Shown: in pieces, positions 1 to 8,610 of the stretch
How positions within the stretch are numbered: the first letter of the stretch is position 1
Layout: each line of letters starts with the position of its first letter
Source: an uncultured Muribaculum sp.
GTDB lineage: Bacteria > Bacteroidota > Bacteroidia > Bacteroidales > Muribaculaceae
Reading direction: 5' to 3'
DNA: 64,000 nucleotides
NCBI GenBank assembly: GCA_910587665.1
Contig: CAJUMZ010000016.1
Span: forward strand, 1-64,000
Translations under genes and position numbers: made by a program
Notes under the pieces: model-generated
Told to the model about the DNA's origin: nothing
What the model saw: the letters and a program-made list of their open reading frames with translations, nothing else
Databases searched by the model: none

Positions 1-52
1 CCAGGACCCCAACATTAAAAGTGTTGTGCTCTACCAGCTGAGCTAGCGAATC
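1..52 (-). tRNA. tRNA-Lys (UUU), partial
   Basis: Read on the minus strand, the acceptor arm GATTCGC is followed by a D-arm TAGCTCAGCTGG and an anticodon stem CAACA/TGTTG around the loop CTTTTAA, so the anticodon is TTT (Lys). The window begins inside the T-arm, so the 3' end is missing. It lies directly downstream of tRNA-Cys and is probably co-transcribed with it. Confidence 0.93.
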
Positions 53-60
53 ATCCTAAG

Positions 61-131
61 AGGTTCCTAGCAGAATCGAACTGCTGTAAACGGTTTTGCA
101 GACCGGTGCCTAACCACTCGGCCAAGGAACC
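61..131 (-). tRNA. tRNA-Cys (GCA)
   Basis: On the minus strand GGTTCCT pairs with AGGAACC to close the acceptor stem. The anticodon stem CCGGT/ACCGT... surrounds the loop CTGCAAA, giving anticodon GCA. The discriminator base is T, as expected for tRNA-Cys. The 3' CCA is not encoded. A good promoter lies 20 bases upstream at 151-182. Confidence 0.95.
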
Positions 132-150
132 TTGTTTTGGTTAGCGAGTG

Positions 151-182
151 CAAAGTTACTGCCAATATTTTTATTTTGCAAA
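151..182 (-). promoter_or_regulatory. Promoter of the tRNA-Cys/tRNA-Lys unit
   Basis: On the minus strand there is TTTG (179-182), a 20-base spacer, then TAACTTTG (151-158). This matches the Bacteroidetes -33/-7 consensus TTTG...TAnnTTTG. Transcription would start near 145, about 14 bases before tRNA-Cys. Confidence 0.75.
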
Positions 183-243
183 TATTAAACGAGTTTTTTT
201 GTGCGATAAATTTTCGTTTAAATGGTATCTCGCTAATAGCCCG

Positions 244-1512
244 CTATTTATTGTCGGCTTCATTATCTTTAATTTTGTGTAAATTCTCGATAGCAAGTAT
301 AAGAGCGGTCATTGATGCTCGTTCTATAACCCTTTGACGCGAACCGGGGAAATGATATCTGCGGGATACTGTGCCGTCAGGAGTCTTTATGCCGATACAT
401 ACTGTGCCTACAGGTTTTTCCTCTGTTCCACCGCTGGGACCTGCGATTCCTGATGTCGCTATTGCACAATCGGTGTTGAATGCCTTGCAAGCTCCCTCGA
501 CCATTTCTCTGACAACTTCCTCGCTTACCGCTCCAACTTTTTCAAGTGTCTTCGGCGATACCCCAAGTATACTTTCTTTTACCGGGTTGCTGTAGGCGAC
601 AACGCCTCCGTTAAACATCTCCGAGCATCCGGGGATAGACGTGAGCATATGGGCAATATTGCCTCCAGTACAGCTCTCGGCTGTTGATATTGTGAGATCC
701 CTTGCCCTGAGCTCATCAAGAAGTAATTTCTCAAGCGGAATGTCACGATCACAGAGAACATGGTCTCCCAAAATTCGACACAACTCAGCATGGCGACGGT
801 CAATTTCATTGATAAGATAATCTTTGTCATGATGTGTGCCATCAATTCGGAGTCTTACCAATCCCGGTTTGGGTAGATAGGCGAGATGCAGGAAATCCGG
901 CAGTGATTCTTCCCAGTCGGAGATTGTCATGGCAAGGAGCGATTCCGTATATCCGGTCACAAGCACACAACGGTGCTCTATGCTGACATTGCTTTTAAAG
1001 CGGTCGAGTAGGGCGGGGATGACTGCGGAATCAAGCATTTCCCTTGTCTCAAACGGGACACCCGGCATTGCGACAAGCACTTTGCCTTCTTTTTCAAACC
1101 ACATTATTGGAGCTGTCCCGACTGTATTCTGTATCACTTTGCATGAGGTGGGCACAATTGCCTGACGGGAAGTCAGGTCATTTAGAGTAAGTCCTCGCTT
1201 GGCAAATACTTGCTTTATATTTTCAAGCACCGAGGGATCTTCCCGCATTTCGCCTCCAAAATAGTCACAGAGCGTGGCTTTTGTAATATCATCCTTCGTC
1301 GGGCCGAGGCCGCCTGTAGTTATCACCACGTCACTTGACTCAAATGCGCGATCTATTGCACGCGTTATCTGAAAGGCGTTATCATCAACGACCTGGATGT
1401 CGTTGACATTCCATCCATACGGAGCAAACCGCGTTGCTATATCGCCGGAATTAGTGTCAATTACTTGCCCGATGAGAAGTTCCGTTCCAATAGCTATGAT
1501 AGATATGTTCAT
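244..1512 (-). CDS. cinA: CinA family nicotinamide-nucleotide amidohydrolase
   Basis: 422 residues, the normal length for two-domain CinA. The N-terminal molybdopterin-binding-like domain (about 1-170) begins ISIIAIGTELLIGQ and has the TTGGLGPTKDD motif. The C-terminal amidohydrolase domain (about 260-415) has TAESCTGG and ATSGIAGP. The family deamidates nicotinamide mononucleotide to nicotinic acid mononucleotide, salvaging the pyridine nucleotide; some members also have ADP-ribose pyrophosphatase activity. The gene lies 21 bases downstream of tsaD on the same strand and is probably co-transcribed with it. The ATG at 1512 fits the family N-terminus exactly. Identity is secure; which of the two activities this protein has cannot be told from sequence. 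Confidence 0.95.
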   Translation of the reverse strand: MNISIIAIGTELLIGQVIDTNSGDIATRFAPYGWNVNDIQVVDDNAFQITRAIDRAFESSDVVITTGGLGPTKDDITKATLCDYFGGEMREDPSVLENIKQVFAKRGLTLNDLTSRQAIVPTSCKVIQNTVGTAPIMWFEKEGKVLVAMPGVPFETREMLDSAVIPALLDRFKSNVSIEHRCVLVTGYTESLLAMTISDWEESLPDFLHLAYLPKPGLVRLRIDGTHHDKDYLINEIDRRHAELCRILGDHVLCDRDIPLEKLLLDELRARDLTISTAESCTGGNIAHMLTSIPGCSEMFNGGVVAYSNPVKESILGVSPKTLEKVGAVSEEVVREMVEGACKAFNTDCAIATSGIAGPSGGTEEKPVGTVCIGIKTPDGTVSRRYHFPGSRQRVIERASMTALILAIENLHKIKDNEADNK

Positions 1513-1533
1513 ATCGTATGATTTAATATTGCG

Positions 1534-2550
1534 TTAAACTTGAACTCTTGCATATGGAGCGGCATCGTATGCACAGAATTCATTTTCAAGATATTTGAAA
1601 TATCCGGCGATTGCCACCATTGCCGCATTGTCGGTGGTAAACGCGCGTTCAGGGATAAATGCGTTCAAGGCATTTTTATGACAATACTCTGCTACGGCAT
1701 TTCTTACTCCTGAATTTGCCGAAACGCCACCTCCGATTGCCACTGTTTTCACCCCTGTTATCTCCACAGCCTTTTTCAGCTTTGACAGCAATATATCAAT
1801 TATAGTAGCTTGAAGCGATGCCGCGAGATCAGCCTTGTTTTTCTCAATGAAATCAGGATCAGTCTTCAAATTGTCACGCAAAGTGTAGAGAAATGACGTC
1901 TTCAATCCGCTGAAGCTATAATCAAGTCCGGCAATCCGCGGTTTTGAAAACTTAAACCGTTTAGGATCGCCCTCTGATGCAAGACGGTCGATATGAGGAC
2001 CGCCGGGATAGGGGAGTCCCATGACTTTGGCACACTTGTCAAATGCTTCTCCGGCGGCATCATCTATTGTCTGTCCGAGTACTTCCATTTCCGACGGGCT
2101 TTTTACGAGAATGATCTGAGAGTTGCCGCCTGATATCAATAGACAGATATATGGAAACTCAGGGACTGTGTCATCCTCATTTTTACGGATAAAATGGGAC
2201 AACACGTGTCCGTGAAGATGATTTACATCCACTATCGGTATATTAAGCCCAAGCGAAAGTCCCTTGGCAAAAGAAGTACCGACAAGTAGCGAGCCGAGCA
2301 ATCCGGGACCGCGTGTAAATGCTATCGCCGACAAATCATGCTTGTCAACCCCGGCACGTTTCAACGCCGCATCAACTACCGGCACAATATTCTGTTGGTG
2401 GGCGCGTGAAGCCAGTTCCGGCACAACCCCTCCATATTCTTCATGCACCTTCTGACTTGCAATTACATTGCTTGCGAGTATACCGTCGCGTATCACCGCC
2501 GCAGAAGTGTCGTCACATGATGATTCTATTCCAAGTATTATTACACTCAT
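1534..2550 (-). CDS. tsaD: tRNA N6-adenosine threonylcarbamoyltransferase TsaD
   Basis: 338 residues, full length. It transfers threonylcarbamoyl from threonylcarbamoyl-AMP to A37 of ANN-decoding tRNAs (t6A), together with TsaB and TsaE, neither of which is in the window. The ASKHA-fold start IILGIESSCDDTSAAV, the metal-binding HLHGH motif (in VNHLHGHVLSHF), SGGNSQI and GGGVSANSGVR are all present. The ATG at 2550 gives the standard N-terminus. The gene is divergent from tamB across 76 bases that carry two opposing -7 elements, and cinA follows it. Confidence 0.97.
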   Translation of the reverse strand: MSVIILGIESSCDDTSAAVIRDGILASNVIASQKVHEEYGGVVPELASRAHQQNIVPVVDAALKRAGVDKHDLSAIAFTRGPGLLGSLLVGTSFAKGLSLGLNIPIVDVNHLHGHVLSHFIRKNEDDTVPEFPYICLLISGGNSQIILVKSPSEMEVLGQTIDDAAGEAFDKCAKVMGLPYPGGPHIDRLASEGDPKRFKFSKPRIAGLDYSFSGLKTSFLYTLRDNLKTDPDFIEKNKADLAASLQATIIDILLSKLKKAVEITGVKTVAIGGGVSANSGVRNAVAEYCHKNALNAFIPERAFTTDNAAMVAIAGYFKYLENEFCAYDAAPYARVQV

Positions 2551-2568
2551 GATGTATTAATTATTGTG

Positions 2569-2576
2569 CAAAATTA
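2569..2576 (-). promoter_or_regulatory. -7 element for tsaD-cinA
   Basis: TAATTTTG on the minus strand fits TAnnTTTG. I find no clear -33 TTTG at the right distance. Transcription would start close to 2562, leaving a leader of about 12 bases. Confidence 0.45.
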
Positions 2577-2597
2577 CATATTTCCGTAGATTTATGA

Positions 2598-2605
2598 TAA
2601 ATTTG
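2598..2605 (+). promoter_or_regulatory. -7 element for tamB
   Basis: TAAATTTG fits TAnnTTTG. Transcription would start near 2612. That leaves the upstream in-frame candidates (TTG 2564, ATG 2594) outside the transcript and favours the ATG at 2627 as the tamB start. Confidence 0.5.
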
Positions 2606-2626
2606 CAGATAATTTCAGAGCCACAA

Positions 2627-5600
2627 ATGACCAGACTTTACAATATACTTCGTGCCTTTGCTGTAACTGCCATTGCCATAGCTGTCATTGTGCCGGTTAT
2701 GTTGTATGTATTTTTGTCAATCGGGGCTGTGCAGCGGGAAATTTGTAAGTTTGGAGAATCAGAGTTGTCACAGCTTCTCGGTGCTGACGTCAAGATCGGG
2801 GAATTGACCGTCAACCCTTTCAACAAAGTACTTTTGAAAGACGTGTCAATCGAAGTGACTCCGGGTGACTCAGTATTGAAAGTCGACAGGCTCGGGGCTG
2901 GCATAGTGCTGAGTAAATTATTGTTTGAAAGGCGTATCGTATTCTCATATGCCGAGATAATAGGTCTTGACGCAAGGATATGGCGAGACTCAGCTAACGC
3001 GCCTCTGAATATCGCGCCGATTATTGAGCGACTTTCCTCAAAAGACAAAAATAAGCCGCCTACACTGTATGATTTAAGAATCAACAATATAGTCATACGC
3101 AAAAGTGCCTTAAGCTATGATGTTTTGAATATGCCCGTCAATAGTGGCAGATTTGATCCCAATCATATCTGTGTGGAAAACCTGAAAGCCGATCTTTTGT
3201 TGCCGAGGATTAAAAATGACGATTATGTCGTGAGGCTTCATCGACTTGCCATGCAGGAAAAATCGGGATTATCGGTTGAAGCGTTGAGTGGATTGTTCAT
3301 TGCTTCCGACACTATGCTTTCAGTTCAGGATTTTAATCTTGAATTTCCAAAATCACGCATATTGTTAGGCAAGACAGAGATGAAATATGATGGATGGAGC
3401 GATCTGACTTCAAACATAGCCAATCTGCCCTTTTCATTGAAAATACTCGACGGGACAGCGATTACGCCATCAGATTTCCGATCTTTTGAGCCTTTGCTAT
3501 CAAAGTTTGACAGATACATTGACATCCGTGCTGAAATAAATGGATCAATTAATGACTTGAATATAGACAAACTGTTGCTTGGCTCGTCTGACGGTCTTTT
3601 AGCGCTTGAACTGTCAGGGCATGTTGGCGGATTGCCGGTGGTCAGTGATTTGTCAGCCGAGATGCCTTTGCTGTCACTTGATATTGAGGGAAAGCAGATG
3701 GGAAATTTGCTTGCCACTTTCACGACCGTGTCACCCAAAATTGTCATGATGATGGAAAATTTGGGAAGGATAAGGCTTTACGGTGAGGCAGAGGGCAATA
3801 CCGGAAGTGCGTTTTACAACGGCACAGTGCTTACTTCGGCGGGTAATCTTGATCTTGATGTTAAGTATAATGGCAATGCCGCCACATCATCTCATCATGT
3901 CGATGGAGAGATTGTCATTGAAAACCTGGCTCTCGGAGAGGTAACAGGCGATGACCGGTTCGGCATACTGACAGCGCATATATATGCAAATACCGAAATT
4001 GCCAAATCATCGGTCTATGGAAAGATCAACGCGGTAATAGATGATTTTGACTATAAGAATTACAATTACAACAATCTAATGGCTGAGATTGCCATAGATG
4101 GGAGACAATTATCGGGAAGAATGGCTATCGATGATGAAAATGTCAAACTTGAAATTGACGGCAATGTTGACTTTACACCCGGAAAGCCGGAATGTGATAT
4201 AAACGCCACTCTTCGTGATTTCAGTCCGTATGCACTTAATCTTACAGACCGATACGAAGGATACCGCCTATCAGCTGATATGGCGATAGATATGCACGGT
4301 GAACGCTTGGAAAATATGAATGGCAGGGCGGAAATAAATCGTCTTGAATTTAGAAATGCTGAAAATGAAGGCATTGAATTGCCTCATTTTGTCCTTATGT
4401 CATCAGGAAGCACTACTCCGCAATATATACTTGCTCATTCCGACTTATTTGATGCCCAAATTAAAGGTAACTACCGTTTTAAAGAGATAGTTCCTGCGGC
4501 AAAAGACATAATTGCCGATGTCATGCCAGTACTTTTCCCAGAGAAGCAAGGTAATATCAAAAATAGTGACTATCGCGCAGACTTTGAGTTTAGTCTTGAC
4601 ATAAAGGGAAACGATATAACCAATAATTGGTTGAGCTTCTTCAAATCTCCGGTAAAGGTGCTACATACCGTGAGTCTCAATGGTGCGATGGATATTTCAG
4701 GCCGAACGATGACACTTGATGTCGATGCTCCATATCTTTTGCAGAAAGATAAATTTATTGACAACACAAAGTTGCAGTTGGCTATCGACGGTAGCGAAAA
4801 CAAAGCCGACATATTCATGACCACAATATATCCTACAAAAAAAGGCAATGCCACGCTTGAATTTACCGCTCAGGGTATAAACGACCGTGTTGACACACGC
4901 ATAGGCTGGGATATTGCCCGGGAAAAGAAATTTGGCGGGACACTTGATTTATCGACCTTATTGTCACGTCATGAATCAAATGGCGGCCTCGATGTGGATG
5001 TCGATATAAGGGAAAGTAACATTGTATTTAACGATACGTCTTGGACCGTTCATCCCGCAAGTGTGCTGTGGTCAGACAAAAGGGTGCTTGCCAATAATAT
5101 AGACATAAGCCGTGCCGGTCAATATATACGCATTTCAGGGGCAGCGTCCTCAAATCCGCTCGACGTCATGTGCCTTGATCTGCAAGATGTGAGTCTTGAT
5201 TATGTGTTTGAGACACTTGATATAAACAATGTAATGTTTGGCGGTATTGCCACAGGTACTTTTTATGCCTCCGACCTGTTTACAAAAGATCCCAAGGTAT
5301 CGATTCAAGAGCTTAAAGTAAATAACCTCAGTTACAACCATTCTCTTCTTGGCGATGCCATCATAAAAAGTGCGTGGGATAACGAGACAAAAGGAATTAC
5401 CATAGATGCGACCGTATCCCAAAGAAACGGATGTCGCTCTTACATCGACGGCGTGATATATCCCATTGCACAATCGCTTGACTTCCGTTTTAAAGCAGAT
5501 AATCTTGATGTTGGATTCATGAAGCCTTATATGGAAGCATTTACCTCGGAAATCAGCGGGTATGCCTCCGGTGACGCGCGTCTCTACGGTACATTCAAAC

Positions 5601-7216
5601 TCATTGACATGACCGGCGACATTTATGCCAAGGATCTTAAGATGAAGCTTGATTTTACCAATACATATTATACCACTTCTGATTCGATACACTTGTCGCC
5701 AGGGCGGATCTCATTTAATGATGTTGTGCTTCATGATATGTATGGCAACAGCGCGATGCTTGACGGATGGGTCACACACAAATGTTTCAAAGAGCCGGAA
5801 TTTGAGTTTTATGTCACAAATGCCCGTAATTTCCTATGCTTTGATATAAACGAAAAGATAAGCCCCGAGTGGTATGGGCATATATTCTGCAACGGTGTCG
5901 CCCATGTAAGGGGTATACCCGGATATATTGATATAAATGTGGATATGGCTACGGCGCCGCGATCGGTATTCACGTTTGTATTATCCGATACCGAGGCTGC
6001 TGATGAATACACATTCATGACTTTTAATGACCGTGACGAGTTGAAGGGAGAGTTGCTGCTGTCGGTGGAAGATCCGCAGAAAGCAGCTGTCAAGCGACTT
6101 AAGGAGTATTATGCACGCCTAAACAAAGAAGAAAGTTCTCCGACTCTTTATCGTATAAATCTTCAGGTTAATGCAACTCCCGACGGAGAATTGATACTCG
6201 TGATGGATCCTGTAGGCGGCGACCGGATAAAGGCTCGCGGCAATGGGAACCTGCGCATTGAATACAACTCGGCAGATGAAGATATGCGAATGTTCGGTAC
6301 ATATACTTTATCCCAAGGCAGCTATAATTTCACGTTGCAGGATATAATCATCAAGGATTTTACGATCAAGCCGGGTAGTTCGATCTCATTCCATGGTGAC
6401 CCGCTTGCGGCTATGCTGAATATCGAAGCGGTGTATTCCGTAAACGCCAATCTTAGTGATCTTGACGAGTCATTTCTACAAGACAGGGAGCTTAACCGCA
6501 CAAATGTCCCGGTCCATGCGTTATTAAAAGTGACAGGCGACATGCAACAGCCCGACATTAATTTTGATTTGGAATTTCCAACTTTGACACAAGACACATA
6601 TCGAAAAGTGAAGAGTATAGTTAGCACTGACGAGATGATGAACAGGCAGATTATCTATCTGCTTGCCTTGAATCGTTTCTATACTCCTGACTATATGGCG
6701 TCAACTACCAAGGGAAATGAACTTGTGTCGGTGGCGTCATCCACAATATCGTCGCAGCTTAGTTCAATGCTTGGACAACTTAGCGATAATTGGAGCATAG
6801 CCCCTAATATCAGAAGTGACAAAGGTGATTTCAGTGATATGGAGGTAGATCTTGCTCTGTCGAGTTATTTGCTTAACAACAGGCTGCTCTTTAACGGAAA
6901 TTTTGGCTATCGCGATAATGCCTTGAACAACAATTCGTTTATTGGCGACTTTGATATAGAATATCTCCTAAATAAGTCAGGAAACATAAGGCTAAAGGCA
7001 TACAACCGTTATAATGACCAGAACTATTACGTCAAGTCGGCGTTGACAACCCAAGGTGTCGGTATAATGTTTCGGCGTGACTTTGACGACATTTTCTCGT
7101 TTTTAAAACGGTTGCGTAAGAAGAAAAAGAAAGAAGTAAAGCCGGAGATTGTTGTACCTGTTGATTCTACTAATGTTAATGATAGCGACAATGGCATTTC
7201 TAAACACGATCAATGA
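2627..7216 (+). CDS. tamB: TamB-like translocation/assembly module protein (DUF490)
   Basis: 1529 residues from the ATG at 2627; the frame stays open to a TTG at 2564, but the promoter argues against it. An N-terminal membrane anchor (about residues 10-33, rich in A, I, V) is followed by a very long repetitive beta-rich region typical of AsmA/TamB bridge proteins. The C-terminal DUF490/TamB domain includes GTYTLSQGSYNFTLQDIIIK and ends in a Lys-rich tail. The protein is anchored in the inner membrane and spans the periplasm. The family is implicated in outer-membrane protein assembly with TamA-like Omp85 proteins and in phospholipid transport. No Omp85 gene is adjacent. The neighbouring AGCS symporter start lies within its last codons. 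Confidence 0.9.
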   Translation: MTRLYNILRAFAVTAIAIAVIVPVMLYVFLSIGAVQREICKFGESELSQLLGADVKIGELTVNPFNKVLLKDVSIEVTPGDSVLKVDRLGAGIVLSKLLFERRIVFSYAEIIGLDARIWRDSANAPLNIAPIIERLSSKDKNKPPTLYDLRINNIVIRKSALSYDVLNMPVNSGRFDPNHICVENLKADLLLPRIKNDDYVVRLHRLAMQEKSGLSVEALSGLFIASDTMLSVQDFNLEFPKSRILLGKTEMKYDGWSDLTSNIANLPFSLKILDGTAITPSDFRSFEPLLSKFDRYIDIRAEINGSINDLNIDKLLLGSSDGLLALELSGHVGGLPVVSDLSAEMPLLSLDIEGKQMGNLLATFTTVSPKIVMMMENLGRIRLYGEAEGNTGSAFYNGTVLTSAGNLDLDVKYNGNAATSSHHVDGEIVIENLALGEVTGDDRFGILTAHIYANTEIAKSSVYGKINAVIDDFDYKNYNYNNLMAEIAIDGRQLSGRMAIDDENVKLEIDGNVDFTPGKPECDINATLRDFSPYALNLTDRYEGYRLSADMAIDMHGERLENMNGRAEINRLEFRNAENEGIELPHFVLMSSGSTTPQYILAHSDLFDAQIKGNYRFKEIVPAAKDIIADVMPVLFPEKQGNIKNSDYRADFEFSLDIKGNDITNNWLSFFKSPVKVLHTVSLNGAMDISGRTMTLDVDAPYLLQKDKFIDNTKLQLAIDGSENKADIFMTTIYPTKKGNATLEFTAQGINDRVDTRIGWDIAREKKFGGTLDLSTLLSRHESNGGLDVDVDIRESNIVFNDTSWTVHPASVLWSDKRVLANNIDISRAGQYIRISGAASSNPLDVMCLDLQDVSLDYVFETLDINNVMFGGIATGTFYASDLFTKDPKVSIQELKVNNLSYNHSLLGDAIIKSAWDNETKGITIDATVSQRNGCRSYIDGVIYPIAQSLDFRFKADNLDVGFMKPYMEAFTSEISGYASGDARLYGTFKLIDMTGDIYAKDLKMKLDFTNTYYTTSDSIHLSPGRISFNDVVLHDMYGNSAMLDGWVTHKCFKEPEFEFYVTNARNFLCFDINEKISPEWYGHIFCNGVAHVRGIPGYIDINVDMATAPRSVFTFVLSDTEAADEYTFMTFNDRDELKGELLLSVEDPQKAAVKRLKEYYARLNKEESSPTLYRINLQVNATPDGELILVMDPVGGDRIKARGNGNLRIEYNSADEDMRMFGTYTLSQGSYNFTLQDIIIKDFTIKPGSSISFHGDPLAAMLNIEAVYSVNANLSDLDESFLQDRELNRTNVPVHALLKVTGDMQQPDINFDLEFPTLTQDTYRKVKSIVSTDEMMNRQIIYLLALNRFYTPDYMASTTKGNELVSVASSTISSQLSSMLGQLSDNWSIAPNIRSDKGDFSDMEVDLALSSYLLNNRLLFNGNFGYRDNALNNNSFIGDFDIEYLLNKSGNIRLKAYNRYNDQNYYVKSALTTQGVGIMFRRDFDDIFSFLKRLRKKKKKEVKPEIVVPVDSTNVNDSDNGISKHDQ

Positions 7217-8597
7217 TATTTTATGGACCTATATCCTTGTAGCTATATTGCTTTTTGCTGCGATATGGTTTACAATAAGGACAAGGGGTGTGCAATTCCG
7301 TATGTTCGGGGAGATGATAAGGCTTCTTTGTTCCTCCGGCAAACGGGAGAATACGGGTGCGGTTCATTCTGACTCGCGTCACAGCGTAAGTTCGTTTCAG
7401 GCATTTGCCGTGTCCATTGCAAGTCGTGTCGGCACAGGTAATCTTGCCGGAGTGGCAACGGCTATCGCCCTTGGAGGACCTGGAGCCGTGTTTTGGATGT
7501 GGATTATCGCCCTCCTGGGTGCGTCAACGGCATTCATAGAGTCTACGCTTGCCCAATTATATAAGGTAAAAGGCACGGATTCGTTCCGAGGAGGACCTGC
7601 ATATTATATCCAGAAAGGACTTGGCAAGAGATGGTTTGCCGTACTTTTTGCAATATTGATCACTCTTACTTTCGGGCTTGCATTTAATTCCGTTCAATCC
7701 AACACTATTGCCGCCGCGGCTCAAATGTCATTCGGGCTGTCTCCCATATGGGTTGGTGTCGTGCTTACAATATTGACGATTGTGATTATTTGGGGTGGAA
7801 TAAGGCGTATATCGAGATTCAGCGAGGTAGTAGTGCCGGCAATGGCCATGTTGTACATATTACTTGCGATATTTGTGATCATAATAAGCTATGACCGTAT
7901 TCCTTCCATTCTTTCAATGATAGTTCATGACGCTTTCCATGGAAGCGCGGTGCTTGGCGGAGGTATAGGCATGGCTCTTATCATGGGAATCAAGAGAGGT
8001 CTTTTCAGTAATGAGGCGGGAGAGGGTTCTGCGCCGAATGTTGCAGCCACCGCATCGGTAAGCCATCCGGTGAAGCAAGGTCTGATACAGGCGTTTGCAG
8101 TGTTTACCGACACGATACTTATCTGCTCTTGCACGGCATTCATAATCCTTTGCAGCGGATTGTTTGACACAGGTGTCTCCGGCATTCAGCTTACTCAGAT
8201 CGCCCTTGAGGGAGAGGTCGGCAAAATCGGATCTACGTTTGTGGCGATTGCCGTGTTTTTCTTTGCATTTACAAGCATTGTCTCAAATTACTACTATGGA
8301 GAGACCAACCTCCAGTTTATACGTGATTCGCGCCCGCTCATTGTCGCATATCGCCTTACGGTGGGTGCAATGGTTATGATCGGAGCCGTAATGTCGCTTG
8401 ACTTTGTATGGGGACTTGCCGATCTGTTTATGGGGCTGATGACGTTGTGCAATCTTACGGCTCTTGCATTTCTTGGCAGATACTCGATCATACTGTTGCG
8501 GGATTACACCTCACAGCGTACACGCGGATACAATCCGCAGTATCATCTTTCGACGATACCGCAGATCGCCGATAAGACGGAATGTTGGCCTGATTAA
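7191..8597 (+). CDS. AGCS family sodium:amino acid (alanine/glycine) symporter
   Basis: 468 residues from ATG 7191, overlapping the end of tamB by 26 bases in another frame; the frame extends to 7149, but MAFLNTINDILWTYI is the plausible start. About ten hydrophobic segments are visible. The AGCS signature region GTGNLAGVATAIALGGPGA, the FRGGPAYYIQKGLG motif and GLFSNEAGEGSAPN are present. The family imports alanine or glycine with sodium across the inner membrane; the exact substrate is not predictable. It ends 13 bases before the convergent nadE stop, with no room for a terminator. Confidence 0.92.
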   Translation: MAFLNTINDILWTYILVAILLFAAIWFTIRTRGVQFRMFGEMIRLLCSSGKRENTGAVHSDSRHSVSSFQAFAVSIASRVGTGNLAGVATAIALGGPGAVFWMWIIALLGASTAFIESTLAQLYKVKGTDSFRGGPAYYIQKGLGKRWFAVLFAILITLTFGLAFNSVQSNTIAAAAQMSFGLSPIWVGVVLTILTIVIIWGGIRRISRFSEVVVPAMAMLYILLAIFVIIISYDRIPSILSMIVHDAFHGSAVLGGGIGMALIMGIKRGLFSNEAGEGSAPNVAATASVSHPVKQGLIQAFAVFTDTILICSCTAFIILCSGLFDTGVSGIQLTQIALEGEVGKIGSTFVAIAVFFFAFTSIVSNYYYGETNLQFIRDSRPLIVAYRLTVGAMVMIGAVMSLDFVWGLADLFMGLMTLCNLTALAFLGRYSIILLRDYTSQRTRGYNPQYHLSTIPQIADKTECWPD

Positions 8598-8610
8598 TTT
8601 CTTAAAGTAG

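Noticed and set aside
2564..2626. N-terminal extension of TamB from a TTG
   Set aside because: It overlaps the promoter element at 2598-2605 and the ATG at 2627 gives the expected membrane anchor.
5150..5692. 180-residue minus-strand frame inside tamB
   Set aside because: Shadow of a long gene; no recognisable domain.
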